A stretch of 64,000 nt of DNA from the NCBI GenBank assembly GCA_000310025.1, contig FN649741.1, positions 5,747,775-5,811,774 on the forward strand, written 5' to 3'. The translations under genes and the position numbers were made by a program. The notes under the pieces are model-generated. The model was not told where the DNA came from and did no database searches. It saw only the letters and a list, made by a program, of their open reading frames with translations. Of the stretch, positions 25,112-37,820 are shown one piece after another. Source of the DNA: Ectocarpus siliculosus (Eukaryota > Sar > Phaeophyceae > Ectocarpales > Ectocarpaceae). Position 1 is the first letter of the stretch. Every line of letters begins with the position of its first letter.

Positions 25112-28100
25112 ATGAATCCTAACAAGAGACCGCCACCATCCTCTTCGACAGGGACGTTCGAGGGAGGCGATGCTACGAAGCGAGCGCGCGATCATCCCGA
25201 CAAGATCCTTCGGCCTGGGCAGGAGCAGCCTGGAAACGTGCTCTTGGTTCGAGTTACAGACATCGTCCATCCGGTGAGATACTTACGAAGAAGAGGGAGA
25301 ACGTGGCTCAAGACGATTATGTGCACGCATGCCAATCGAAGGGGCAATGTCCGTACTTCTTTTTCGCAGGAACAACCTATTTGTTGAGAGCATGGTGTTT
25401 GCCAACATGCCTACAGCAGTATGCCTAGAAAAAAAACCGGGCGTGCCGAGAGGGTCCTCCAACTTGCCCCAAAACCAACACAGCAGGTATAAATGCGGTT
25501 TGGTGTCGCGGACCCCATCCGGATTTTTCTCGACAGGTCAAGACTAAGATTTCCTCACAAGAGGGTGAAGAAAATGTCTCGAACGGGTCGTCTTTCTGTG
25601 AGATTCTGTGTGCTTTCTAAAGACAACCCCACGCACCGCAGCAGCAGGCACGAATATTGGATTGAGGAAGCGTCTTTGTATTTGCACTTCAATGAAGTGT
25701 AATGATCGTGGAAACACATCCTGTTCGACTGTGGGTATATCTCGAATGGGTAGTCTTTCTGTGTGTGTTTTTATTATTCCTTAATTAAATGAGGGTGTGC
25801 CCAAATCGTACTGAAGGCATTCAAAAAAAAAAAAATGGTTCAAGTACATACCATAGCATCTTGGCAATCGCGTAGTCCATTTTTTTCTCTGCGAAGCGTA
25901 TGCAGTTCAGCAGCAGACTACCAGTCGGTGTGTACCAATGGCTTGCAAGTACGACGACACTCTTGTCAAGATTGCCCCATCTTTTGCAGAAACACGATCT
26001 CTCTCTGTCCTGGTCGTTCCTGCTGTACGGTTGTGCTTCCTCCTGTTCCTTCCTTCTCCACTCTCCACCCGTGTTCTTCCTCTGTCGCAGGTGACGATCC
26101 TCGCACTTCAGCAGATTTTTTCCAGGTTCGGGAAGGTGGATAAGATTGTCATGTTCGACAAGGGCTCCGGCTCACAAGCACTGGTACAGATGGCGAATGT
26201 TCACACGGCTATGAGCGCGCACGAAGCCGCGGACATGCAGGTCTGCAACTCATGAGAAATGAGAAAAGGATGCGGTTTTTGTGGATGTTGCCGGACGCGT
26301 TCCCCGTGACCTCAAGATGTTTCGCTTCATTTGAGCGGACAGGGGTTAGTTTGTGTTGGTGGTTCTGGTGGCAATTACAATGAAGTGATGAGCCGTTGCG
26401 CAATATGAATTTGCTTTCTGCTAGGTTTTCCACAGCATGTTCTTTCCCCCCGATCTTACTTACCATGTCGTATGCATAACTTGTTATGGGTCCAGAAAAT
26501 ATCGCGTCCGCTCATTGGGAGAGGCTGTACAGCCCAGAGGGATGAAGGCTAACTTGGCTTCATTATAGAAAAGTGCCCCCAAATGCACTGGCGACACTTT
26601 CTGTACTGAAACCAAGTCAGCAATTTTTTCCAGTACTATTTCGGCTATGTACTATGTACTGCGGTTTTACCAACAAGGAGACCGGCGGCTTGGGAGATTG
26701 TGCACGGCAAGTCAGAGACCCCGGAGAGGCACACAGGCATCACACAGCAGCATATCACACAGCGTACTACCTCACACAAGCATGCTAGACCAAGGTTTCC
26801 CACGCACGTTTCTCGCAGCGGAGCATAATGACGACCATGGTGCGGTAAACTTGCATTTGAGTGCTGTGTCCCCAAAGTGTCCCCATTTGGGCTTCCAGTA
26901 GTGGGAGGGTTAAGGGGCTGCACTGTTACAAACGTAACGACATAATAAGTGTGCTCCGATTCAAACCACACCCCTTGCATTGTTGAAGAGAGGTAGGGAG
27001 CAACAGGTTACGATAGCAAGACGGCAGTAAACGAAAATGCCAGCACAAGTACACACAACGAAGATTCAATATCACCTAAGAACGAGGTTCATGGTGGGGC
27101 GCAGCAGGTTGTTGGTTTCGCAAAAGTTGGGATTATGAATTGCTGTAGGCACTCGTGCTGCCAGCACTACCGCAGTCGGGAGTTTCCTACGTTGGTGTTG
27201 TTCATGTCGCTGGTTAATTTCCTGCCGTTACGCCAGTCACAGAAATGCAAACCCAACCGTTGCAGCAGCTTTGGTTGGAGGTCGCATGCTATGTTGTAGG
27301 GCACATGGACCGCCTCAAGTGTCGATATCCGGCCAGGCAAAACACGATCATACCAAGCCATCGAGTAGGCGTGTCCCAACTATAGTCATCGTTGTGTGTC
27401 GCCCATCGTGCATAGCCGGGCGTGTGACGTATATCGCTCAGTCACACGTGTTCTGCACCACATCTCGTGTACTGTAAGACCTGTTGGAGTTGTCGCAAGA
27501 CCATTTCACCTGGAGAGGAGGAAAGCACACGCCTGAAGAGAAGCATATATATCCGTTGAGGTTATACCTGGTCGGATAAGGTCTCTGTGCTGCGCGTAGT
27601 GCATGGCAACAGCATTTTCTCAGTTGGGGTCCGGGAGCTCGTGAAGTGTTGATTGCGTGATCTTGCAATGATTGCTGGTGCCCCCGCCCTGCCCCACGGT
27701 CGCCCTATTGTGATCCATGATCCATGGCCTACTACATTGTATTTCACCCCGACGACACGTGCTTTTCTAGACAGCAGTGACACCTTAGTGCGGAATCCGA
27801 GTGTCGTTGAGGACTGCTGTTGTGAACAGGTCCTCGTCCATCCCTTCTGGCCAACAACCCCTTCTCTACCTTTGCATCGACGCAACTCTCTCACAGGAAA
27901 TGTACTCTGGGTGCAATCTCATCCGCGTAGGCTACAGTAACCTCCAGAACGTGACCGTCAAGGGAAACACGGAGCGATCGTGGGATTTCAACATTGGCCC
28001 TCCTCTTGAGGGCGCTCTGCCCCCGGGTGTAACCCCTGCTCCTACCGCTACGACTGGTGGCGGTGCCAACGGGTATCGCGGCCCCCCTGCTGCATCGGCG

Positions 28101-31100
28101 CCCCCTGTGACCCAAGGACCCCCAAACCCCCCGTCGTCGACCTCCCACCGACACACCCCTCAGCAGAGTTACTCCTCCCAGCAGTACTCACCCTATTCCG
28201 CTGCACAGCAGCCCCAGGCGACCCCGTACGCCCCCCCCGCTCAGCAGCACCAGACATACACCCCCCCTCAGCAATCTTATGGCGCACCTTCGGCGCCGTC
28301 GACGTATTCCCCGCAACATCAGCAGCAGCAGCACCAACAGCAGCCATACGGTAACGTCATGCCGAGCGGCGGTGGTGGATCATACACCTCCCCTTCATAC
28401 GTTCAGCAGGGTTACGCTCCCCCTTACGGCCAAACGTCCACTCCTCCGTTTTCACAGCAGCCCTATAACCCCCAGCCCTACGGGCAACATGGGTACAGCA
28501 GTCGAGGCGGGGCGCGCGGCGGTAGCAGTGATGACAACGGCGGCGCCAGCGGTAGCAACGGCATCGCGGCGGTAGGTAGCGGAAGCTACTCCCGCCCGCC
28601 GCCTCCCCACGCCTCAACGAATTACTACACCTCTCCCGCCAACAACGTCATGCCCTCACCCCAGAGCGGTCCGTACGGTAGTATTCCCTTCTCTTCCGAG
28701 AGGAGCCCTGGCGGTTTCGGGTCCATGGGCATGGGTGGCGGCGTTGGTGGTGGTGGTGGTGGTGGTGGTGGTGGTGGTGGTGGCGGCGGCGGTGGCGGCG
28801 GTGGCGGGGCAAGGGCGATTCCCCACTCTGGACGACCCGGCCGGGGGGGCGGGACGGGCGGCCCGGGCGCTGGCGGCCTTGGTGGCGGCAGCGGAGGAGG
28901 TCAAGGGAGAGCGGCGGCGGGGCGGGGCCCACCGCTGGGTCCTGGCGGCGGCGGCGGCGGCAGTGGGCTATTGCAGGCACCCATGCACCGGCAAGGCCCC
29001 ATGTTCCTGCACGACAATGGGAACTATCGATCCCAGATGAGGTAGGGTGAAGCGGTGATTCATTTCCAGAGCTTTGCTAATCGGTGCGACCCAACCCAGG
29101 GATGGGTCTTGTCGGATGTGTTTAGGTTGAAGAACTATGCATAGCGGGTCGGACTGGGTTGCGTCGCTAAGATCCCGTCAGGCCCAGAGAACGTGCCATG
29201 TTTGGGGTGCGGGGGTGAGGTCAAAACCGGTTTCGCGGATCTATAGTAAAGTTTCATGCCGCAGTTCGGGTCGTGACCCGTGGATTACGATTCGTGTACG
29301 GGTGAGGTCCATCAAGCATCTCGCAGGTTGTGTCGGAGCTCCGAAAGATTTGATGTTTCGCAGATTTTTGTTTTTTTTTGCCGCCACCGCCGAAAGGAGC
29401 AAATTAGATCATGGTTTTGACCCTCTGTTGAGAGCTTTCTTGAAAAACGTTGTTTTTTTCTTTAGCCCACAAAGTAGTACGGGACGCTGTCTCTTCTTCA
29501 CAGTTATGCCCCCAAAATCGTGTGATTGTTTTCATGCCCGCTAGATTGAGTGATGCACCGGCCGGTGTTCGGCACACATATCGCGTGGGCATGCCCGAAG
29601 TGTATCAAATCGGACCAGGAGAATATTAGTAGAACCTGCGGTCTGATCGACGGTTGTAAAGCGGGGATTAGGTGTATATTTGTGGGCAAGGTGAGGGCAT
29701 CTTCGCTAGATTGTGGTAGTTGGCCACGGTGTTACAAAGCTTGGGTTAGGTTTGCTTGCCCTGTGTGCCTGTCTCCCTGTACCTGTGCTAGCCCCCCGTA
29801 TCAGAGAGAAGTGCGTAAAGTTCTTGGGTCTCAGCTTTCGGCTACCCCCAGTGTACGGCGAGACACCCCACCTCACGTCTACGGCTACGGCACTACCTAT
29901 ATGGAAACATGCTTCCCTCGCCTTACCGTGCCCTCGACTTGCACCCTCTCAACCCCCCCCCCCCCTCAACCCCCACCTGCTCTTGAACGAGCGTGGCATC
30001 CCTTTTGGTATCCCCAAAGAGTTTCCATTCCATGGCGAAAGTACCCCCNNNNNNNNNNNNNNNNNNNNNNNNNNNNNNNNNNNNNNNNNNNNNNNNNNNN
30101 NNNNNNNNNNNNNNNNNNNNNNNNNNNNNNNNNNNNNNNNNNNNNNNNTACCGCTCGCCCAGAGAGCGCCGTGCGTCTACTGCGGGATGACATCATACCC
30201 CCCCCCCCTCCCCCCCGTTGGCACATGCCATGCATCGGCTTCACGCGTGTTGGATACCCCCCAGGTTCCGCTCGTCTGATAAAAAGCCGACGACCAATGC
30301 AGCGCCCGGAGGCGCAATCAAGCCGAGGTCTCGTGTTCCTCGCCTCGATCCTGTCCAAATTCAGGCACTAACGGCAGCGGCGGCCGTGGCAAAGAAATCG
30401 GTCCGGCAGCCCAAGTCGGAAGAGAATGTGGAGGGCAAAGAGAGTGGCAGCGAAGCAACTGTAGTAGCGGGTAGGGGAGGTGGCGGTGGGGACGGCAAGA
30501 CCTTGTCCGGTTTCGTGAAGGAGGGTGCGGGATCCAGCGGAGGTAGCGGCAACAAGACCGCGAACAAGCGGGAGGCCGCGGAAATGCTGGGGCCGGACGC
30601 TACCGAACAGCTGGCTGCGGCGACAGCCAAGGTGTTTCTGGAAAAGAGGACCAATAAACGTGAGGCGGCAGAGATGCTGGGCCCCGACGCGACGGATCAG
30701 CTGGCGGCGGCGACGGCGAAGGTGAGGGTTAGTGACGACGGGGACGGCGAAGACGCTTCGTTGTCGGCCGGAAAGGACGTAGAGGCGGGCGACAGCTCGG
30801 AAAAAGCGGGGAGCCGGCAGGACGAGAGTAAGCGCAAGGCATGCGCGGTAGAGGGTGACAACGAGGGTGAAAAGGGTAGCGGGAAGCGAACGGCCGGTGC
30901 TGGCGGGGGCAGTGTAGGAGAAGAAGCCCCGGTGGAAGGCGTGGTGACCCGGCGAGGGGGGCTCAGGAGCGGAAGCACGGGGGGGGGGAAAGATTTCCCG
31001 CCAGAGGACAAGACAAAGGCAGAGGACGTTGCGCCAGAAGAGAAGACAAAGGCGGACGGCGTTGAGGTCGCGGAGGGAGAAGACCCTTCAAAGTCGCAGG

Positions 31101-33623
31101 AAACCGGCGAGGAGAAGGTTGAGGAGGCTGCTCAGTGTGACGGCCCGACCGGCAACGCAGAAGAAGGGAAGCAAGCGGAGAACGTAGAAAACGACGGGGA
31201 AACTGAGTCCGAGCCCGAAGTAGAGGCTGGGGGGGGGGACAAGGAGAAAGAGGAGGAGGAGGAGAAGCTCGAAGCCGGCGACGAAGTAGACGACAAGAGC
31301 AAAGGAGGGGATGAGGTTGAAGGCGGCGAGAAGCAAGGGGAAGGGGAAGCCGGCGATGGGGCCGAAGGAGAGACTAAAGTTAAGGTCGAGACGGAGGACG
31401 ATGCCGAGGCCGAGGCCGAGGCCGAGGGCGATGGCGGTGGCAACCATGATGATGAAGATGACGAAGCCGCGGGAGACGGAGAAGAGGAGAGAGTTGACGT
31501 TGGGGCTTGGGCTGCGGCTGGTCCGGTTGCTCGGTCTCCCATTGTCATGGTGCGGCACGTCGACACGCTCGAGGTTAGCCCGGGCGCCTTCTGCCACCTG
31601 TTCGGGCTGTACGGTGACGTGATGAAGGTGATAACACGTATCTACAATAATTAGAGAGGATTTGTCCTGGCGTGCTGGGGATTTATTGATGGTTTGCAGT
31701 GTCGTGGGCTCCACACTCTATCGCATGCAAATACGATGAGCCCAGAAGCAAAGGCTGTTCCTGCTGTGGCACGCATGCGAACCACACCTCTACCCTTACA
31801 GTACGTATACCCGTCCACGGCTGAGACCCGACTTGATGTGTGTACTCCACTCCCCAGACGTTTCCGTGTGCCCTGCCCTCACTGCCGTGCGCTACTCTAT
31901 CGTGCTACTGCTGTATGGTCGCTACCCATTGGTCTTTTTGTTTTTACCAGGTGAAACTTGTTGCCAGCCGAGGGATGGCGCTCGTGCAGATGAGGTACCC
32001 CGTCCAAGCTGCCAACGCCCAGCGCCTCCTGGACCAGGTAAGACTGAAAAATGCCCTTCAAGTAGCCTGCAGGGTGTGCGTCTTCTTGTTTCCGTGACGC
32101 TGAGCCGCATGTTTTTCGCGTTCCTCCCATCGTCTCCCTGCTCACTTCGTCCCCCTGGCGAGGGGTGACGGCGAGGATGACCTTTCACGTCGGGGAATGT
32201 TTCGCGAGACGACCGTGTTTGTGTGTTTCATAGAGTACGTGCCTAAGTAAATTTGTTGCGTCGAGCAAATCTCTGATCTTGTTGGAGCTTCTTGAAATGT
32301 TTCACGCCGCCTCTTGGCATCGGTCTCTCTCTCAGCCTGCCGGCCATTCCGCCCGTCCGTGATTTTGCTTGTGCTTGTTTGGACATTCATCCACATTCTG
32401 CCGTGTGCCGCCTTGCCGTAAATATTTTGCATACCAGACACCGCTCTCCGGCATGACGATAGAGGTCAAGCCGTCCAGCCAGTGGACTATCAACGACCCA
32501 ACCGCTACAGACTTCAGCGGGGTCCAAGGGTTGCACAGGCAAGCGCTCCAGCCAACGGTTGGTGTTCAACCGAAAACTACCTGTGTGGTGTAGCGTTTCC
32601 TCTCGTCATATTCGGTAGGCGTACCCCACAACTCGTGCTGAGATAGATCGTTTTGCGTTGGACGCTGCTGGTCCATGCACAATTGATCGCCTCTCCTTCC
32701 CCCTCCTCCAACGCACATGAACGACCCCCGCCCGTTCTCGATATCGGAAACGATTTTGAATTGTTCGTCAGGTTCAGTACGACCCCTACACCAGAAGACA
32801 AGCGCTACCGCGACTCCCTGTCGCCGCCGTGCCCTACGCTGGTGGTGGACAACGTGTCTCCAGACGTGACGGCGGAAACCATCACCTCCATTTTTGCGAA
32901 GGTATGTCGCCATCCTAACGCTTGCTTCGTTGTACGCGACGTGATAACGGTACCCGTACGTACGAACGCCATTTGTGTATCAGGCTGCTGTGTATGGAAC
33001 CCTTCACCAGACAGTTCGAATCTGAAAAGAGCGCTGTGTTGCTTTGTGGTTGACACCTCCGACCGCGCAAACATACAGCATGGACGTGAATACCGTTGTT
33101 TCGTGGCTGAAAACAGCTGTGGCTACATGCACCCGAAACCTCGTTGTTGCACAGGAGTAGAGTACTTCAGCTGTGCGCCGCGCTGTCTGATTTGAGAAAC
33201 ATCATTTACTTCCTCCCCGGGTGTCTTCCGATCGCCGTGTATGCCGTAGAGCCCACTAAGCAGGAGAGCTACAGTATTCCCCTTTTCGCGATCCCAACCC
33301 TGCTGGAGTATCTAAACAAGCGATAACTCCGCTGTCCCTCGCGTATGGTGCCTTGTCAACAGCATGGGGCGGTGTCTTCCGTAGACCTCGACACCCATGC
33401 CAAGGCCCCGTTGGACACGGCATCAGCCCTTGCAAGCACCGGGGGTAGCAACGCTGAGCCTACCAAGCCTTCGGTGCAGGCCCTGGTGCACATGGAAGCG
33501 GACGGGAAAGTCCGCGCAACGGAAGCTGCAGTGCACGCGCTCATCATGACCCACAACCTCACCTTGGCGGAGCGCAGGCTGCGTGTATCTTTCCTGAGCG
33601 GAGAGCACCATATCGAGAAGTAA
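25112..33623 (+). CDS. PTB/hnRNP-L-like RNA-binding protein with long low-complexity inserts
   Basis: Polypyrimidine-tract-binding proteins bind CU-rich RNA and control splicing, mRNA stability and translation. Exons 25112-25273, 26091-26240, 27897-29041, 30265-31627, 31951-32037, 32438-32538, 32772-32901 and 33363-33623 join in phase to 1132 residues. Three RRMs are visible. The first (about 40-135) has LQQIFSRFGKVDKIVMF and the PTB-type end CNLIRVGYSNLQNVTVK. The second (about 905-990) has FCHLFGLYGDVMK and GMALVQMR. The third, at the C-terminus (about 1018-1128), has TLVVDNVSPDVTAE and LRVSFLSG, like PTB RRM4. Usual PTBs are about 450-550 residues; the excess is a Gln/Pro/Tyr then Gly-rich stretch (about 145-485) and an acidic Glu/Asp/Lys/Gly stretch (about 500-900). 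The intron after 32538 begins with GC. The intron 29042-30264 contains an assembly gap. The family call is firm; orthology to PTB or to hnRNP L is open. Confidence 0.92.
28733..28808 (+). repeat. coding (GGT/GGC)n tract, polyglycine
   Basis: A run of GGT then GGC codons inside exon 3 of the PTB-like gene encodes an uninterrupted polyglycine stretch. Such tracts are prone to length change. Confidence 0.95.
30049..30148. other. assembly gap (100 N)
   Basis: Exactly 100 N bases, a conventional spacer for a gap of unknown size. It lies in the intron between exons 3 and 4 of the PTB-like gene and is flanked by C-rich runs that may have broken the assembly. An exon could be hidden here, although the flanking exons join in phase. 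Confidence 0.99.
30563..30724 (+). repeat. tandem duplication of a 24-codon element in the PTB-like gene
   Basis: Two copies (30563-30634 and 30653-30724), 90 bases apart, each encode a helix-like segment beginning NKREAAEMLGPDAT. Over 24 codons there are 13 synonymous changes and one conservative replacement (Glu to Asp). The second copy ends in AAG then GTGAGG, a potential splice donor inside the exon. Confidence 0.9.
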
Positions 33624-35132
33624 AGTAAACCAAGTGGTATTGCTGTAAACGGAAATGGAGAGCGGATTGAAGGATGAACTGATGGAGACAACGGCGGCGT
33701 TTGATTGGTATACAGTGGGGATAGATCGGCATGAACTTCGATTCAGTTTGCTTCGGTTCATGTCGTTGGACCTGTGGTCTCAACGCGGCTTGTAAGGGAT
33801 GGAAGCCGCGTTCTTGGCACGGCGGTATTCTGTTCTTCTAGCCTCGGCAGTGTTCTTGATTTCATGCGCGCTGTCGGTGTGGTTCTGGTGCGCACACGAA
33901 TCCCGGCACCTTTGCGTCAATGTCAGTCTTGTGAGGAGAGAACAGATTCGCCTGTAGCGTGTATATCACTGATCATGACATTTTGCTAGAAGTTCATTTA
34001 GTATCTAAATATCAAGGTGTTTGAGGATTCCCATGAAATCCTTCCTAAGTTTTGCACTCGAATGCCGATGCAACCAACACCTAGAGGAATTATTATGTTG
34101 GCACACGGGTGGATGAGTGATGTTGTGGGTTCGAGTGCTTGTACACGATTCGTTATGTGTTCCATGATTCCGTCGGCTTCCATCCAGCAAACCCTGCTAA
34201 TTCTAACGCAAATCGTGGTGCGGAGGTACTTCGAAGTACTTAGACGTTTTGAGGGCCCGAGTGCCGAAATTCGAAACTGGTGTTCGCTGGATTCATAATC
34301 GTGGGGCTGGTGAACGTAGTTGTTTTGATCCACTCATCGAAGATGGAGGTGATACACGCGTGTGAATGGCTAGCAGCGGAGAATCGGATAATATCACGCG
34401 ATGACATACGTTGATGAGCAGAGTGGAATATTTCGGGCCATGCCTGAGGGCGTGCCCGGTACACACTCTGAACGCGCTTTGACGAGCGTCTTAACGGGTC
34501 GAAAGAACATGCGTAATCGATGGCTTGCTGTGTGACAAGTGACCGTGCACGCACCACCAATGCTCGCAACAAGTCAACATGCAAGGGCCCCCTTTCACGG
34601 AACAGAACTGCCCGGCTGTACCTACTACACCATTGACGAGATGGATGCGAGCTTGACCGGAAAATGTCTGTTATTCCGTGACAGGCATGCTAGAAACCAA
34701 GTTTGGGGGGAAGTCATATACGCCTCGAAGTTCCACAACCTTGGAACGGTGGGCATTCGTACAACATCTTTTCGGGACTTGCATACCATACCCACGCAAG
34801 GACTTCCAACCCAGATCGCCGCGCCCGTCATCACGCACGACCCAACTCCCACCCAAGCCGGACCCTCTGTGATCGGTTTTCGATACACACACCTATTGCC
34901 AAGCATGTACACACCTTGCACATGGGTCAAATTTCGACACGAAACTTGGAAGCTACAATGAACGTTTGTTTGGGCGAACCAGCTTCGAAACTCCTGAAAG
35001 TACCAGCACGGTTATCAAAACCCATGAGCGTGCAGCGAAGATACAAGGTGTGCTGCTTGCTTTCCTCATGTTCTGGCGATGAGTCCACCATGTCTTGCCA
35101 CCTGCGCGCTACCACTGAAATAATACAACTAC
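33624..35132. other. intergenic region, nothing recognised
   Basis: This follows the stop codon of the PTB-like gene and includes its presumed 3' untranslated region. Short open frames on both strands lack splice signals and family motifs. The lower end may contain downstream exons of the minus-strand gene whose Ala-rich exon ends near 35133, but I could not define one. Confidence 0.4.
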
Positions 35133-35848
35133 CGCGGCCCGCAAGGTGGTGCAGGTGGCGTCGGTGGAATCGAACACGGTGCTACAGTAGTACCCGACAC
35201 CACCAAGCCCCCAAGCTCGCCCACGAACGGATTGGGCGGCTCTGCAATGGCCGTCGCCAAGGCCGGAGGAGGAGATGGCGCAGGTGCAGCGGGCGAAAGG
35301 GTGGACGTTGGTAACGCGCTGACAGCACCGCTACCGGAGGTTGCGACGGAACTGGCCGTGAGGGAGGCTGTTGGATGTGAAGCAACAGCAGCGGTAGCAG
35401 CGGCAGCCGAAGCAGCTGTAGCCGCACTAGCAGTAGCCGCAGCAGCCGCAGCAGCGGTAGCCGCAGCAGCGGCGGCTTCTCTAGCGTTGACAGCCTTGGC
35501 CTCTTCTTGCCCCTCCACCGTGTACGTCCTCGGCTGCAGCACCGCCGCTGAAGACTCTTGCTCTTTTCCCGTTCTCGCCGCTTCTTGAGCTTGTCTTGTC
35601 GCCTCCGCTGCTGCAGCCGATGCCGCCACCGCCACCGCATTTTCCGCCGCCCTTTTTCTCGCCTGGGCTGCTGCTGTGGCTCTAGCGGCCGCCGCGGCGG
35701 CCTTGGCTGCCTTTGTGGCGGCTGTGCAAGTCGCCTTGTACGCAACGCTGTAGAAGGGGTCTTCCTCCAGGCTCTTGTCCTGCTTCATCAAGTGCTGCAG
35801 GATTTCCAGGACTTGCTGCGGCTCTGGATTCGCCTTGGCGGCTTCCGC
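35133..35848 (-). CDS. Ala-rich exon of an unrecognised minus-strand gene
   Basis: An open frame runs from an acceptor (CATAG before GCGGAAGCC, 35848) to a donor (CGCG before GTAGTT, near 35133). It begins with a helical segment (EPQQVLEILQHLMKQDKSLEEDPFYSV), continues as a long Ala-rich helix with Lys/Arg/Glu, and ends Pro/Ser-rich. No catalytic motif is visible. It is open in phase 0, as is the exon of the winged-helix gene ending at 37821, so the two may be one gene with an intron of about 2 kb. It is partial either way. The opposite strand is also Ala-rich but has no splice borders. Confidence 0.45.
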
Positions 35849-37820
35849 CTATGCCGTCGTCGTAGTATGCGAAAAGCAGCACAACAACAGGGTAGAGTAG
35901 CATTGGAGAGTTACGGCGACGTGTAGGGGGTGTGCGCAAGTGTTTCGGACGACGAGGAGGACACGGCAAGAAGTTGAACGAAGGAAAGAAGCAAACATTT
36001 TCCCTCGTTCTTGGCTTGGCGTTGGCATGGGTACCGACCGAGTCGGATAAACGACAGGTGGCCATCGGCCGTGACCATGGTAGCCATTGGCGTCAGATGA
36101 GGATCGGCAAGGCTACGCTTTGCCGGGTAGACGGGGAAGCATGAACCACAGTTATTTCTCCGGTCGTCAAGTACGGGAGAGAATGACCGAGGGCAGCCCC
36201 GTAACACGGATTCATCAGGGAGAGGATTGCCGCCGGAGTCCGTTCCGGACCCAAAGAAGGGGGTCGTTGCTGGGGTGGACGCATCATTTTGTCGTGCAGG
36301 CAGTGCTTTGTGAGTAGGAGCTTTCCTCTTCACAGTTGGAGTCGACGCGAACAGGAGAAGGATAGCCGCGAAGGCCACAAGCCGGACGTACACGACCTCT
36401 GCAGCTTGTGTGTGTGTGTGCGACAAGCAGACGGGAAGTGCAGGCGTATGACCTGTACACCCACCATAGTTGGCAGTCGAATTGCGTATCTATACAATTG
36501 TAGAAGTCCAAAGTTGGCAGTTGGCAGTCGACTTGCGCTGTATCTACTGTACGTATCTATAGAAGAAGTGCCATGGTTGGCAATTGGTTGCGGATGTATG
36601 CCGTACAAATACATGTATGCACACGTAGTACCACAGTAGTACAGTAGATCCTGCCCACAAAAGTGCAGGTAAGACACGCCCTGACAAGAGATTCGATGCC
36701 CCTGTGTGCCGACTACTGCTGTGTGTGGTCCTCAGTCAGTCAGATTACTGCTGTGGTCCTCAGTCAGTCTGGGAGACCAATAATATATTTGTGCAACCTA
36801 ACAACAGCAGTAAGCAGTGCTGCGAGGTGGATGGTGCACGTCGTGTTGAGGTTGATCTCTTGCGAGATGTGTGGCCTGTATGCTAGGGGCAAGGGGAGAA
36901 CATGGGATGTGCCTATGGGGTTATGAGCACAATCAGTCTGGAAGAGACAAAAGAAAATGCTGACTACTGACTGCGGTGAGTGGTCCACAGACTAATTTGT
37001 CATATATTGCTGTGGTCCACAGTCAGTCTGGAGAAAAATAAGTTTTGTACACACAACAACACCCTCATGAGGTTACATACTTCAGTGCTGGTGAATGTGC
37101 TCTGCCTTCGAGCACTGCCTTTTGCCTTGCCTTGCTCAGTGGTGATCGGTGAAAGTTTTGAGGTATGTTTCACTCATTGTTGACAGGGGTGTGTCCTAAG
37201 TCGTCGACTTTCGTGCATGATTCTGTACCAACCGTGGACGTGCATGCTTCCCGTCGTGGGTGCGGCTGTACTTGCGACCAGTGGGGGTAAAACTGGGGGT
37301 AATGCTGAGGGAGGGGTGGTTCGGTTGTTCGCGCACGGGGGAAATCTACGAATGAGACATACAACAACGGAGGCGTTCTCACGAGGTGACACAAGCGTTA
37401 GCACGAAACTCGCAGGAGGGGCCGAACGGGCCAGGAGAGACACCTCTTCCAACCCACACGAAAATCTGTCATTGCACTCTCAAGAAACATGGACCGAAGA
37501 AAAACAACCTGCTTTTAGAGAAGAGACCGGAGATCGCCTACTCTAAAACCAAGTGAAATGCAGAGAGTGGGGTCACTTTTTGGTGGGGTAAAAAAAGTGG
37601 GGTCGTTTTCGAATATAGGTTCTGAGAATATCGGTGACAGAAACTGAATCCCTATCGGGCTTCAGAATACTCTCGAGACTCGCCACAAGGCCAGCGGAAG
37701 CGAGAAAATTCGCCCCTTTCACTTTCCGTGGACATTACTGCACGAATCTTCTCTCGTACATGTATTCCAATCCAAAGACTCTTAACAGGCCCCTTTGGGC
37801 CATATTTCAACACCCATCAC
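35849..37820. other. region without a confident gene
   Basis: Possibly an intron of a minus-strand gene. It contains repeated copies of a CTGTGGTCC-type motif (about 36724-37035). A minus-strand open frame (36426-35911) begins with a hydrophobic segment resembling a signal anchor (VRLVAFAAILLLFAS), but no splice or family support was found. Confidence 0.3.
36724..37035. repeat. dispersed local repeat, TGTGGTCCWCAGTCAGTCTGG
   Basis: Copies at about 36724-36743, 36751-36775 and 37011-37035, and a shorter one at about 36978-36992, share TGTGGTCC, then T or A, then CAGTCAGTC. Spacing is irregular, so this looks like decayed local duplication and not a satellite. Confidence 0.7.

Noticed and set aside
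28648-28980. A His-tract open frame on the minus strand
   Set aside because: It is the reverse complement of the polyglycine GGT run.
31088-31714. Minus-strand open frames rich in Leu/Phe or Ser/Pro
   Set aside because: Complement of the acidic exon of the PTB-like gene; the apparent membrane-like composition comes from the reverse of Glu/Lys codons.
35232-35588. Ala-rich plus-strand open frame
   Set aside because: The opposite strand has splice borders and a complex N-terminal helix; this frame has neither.
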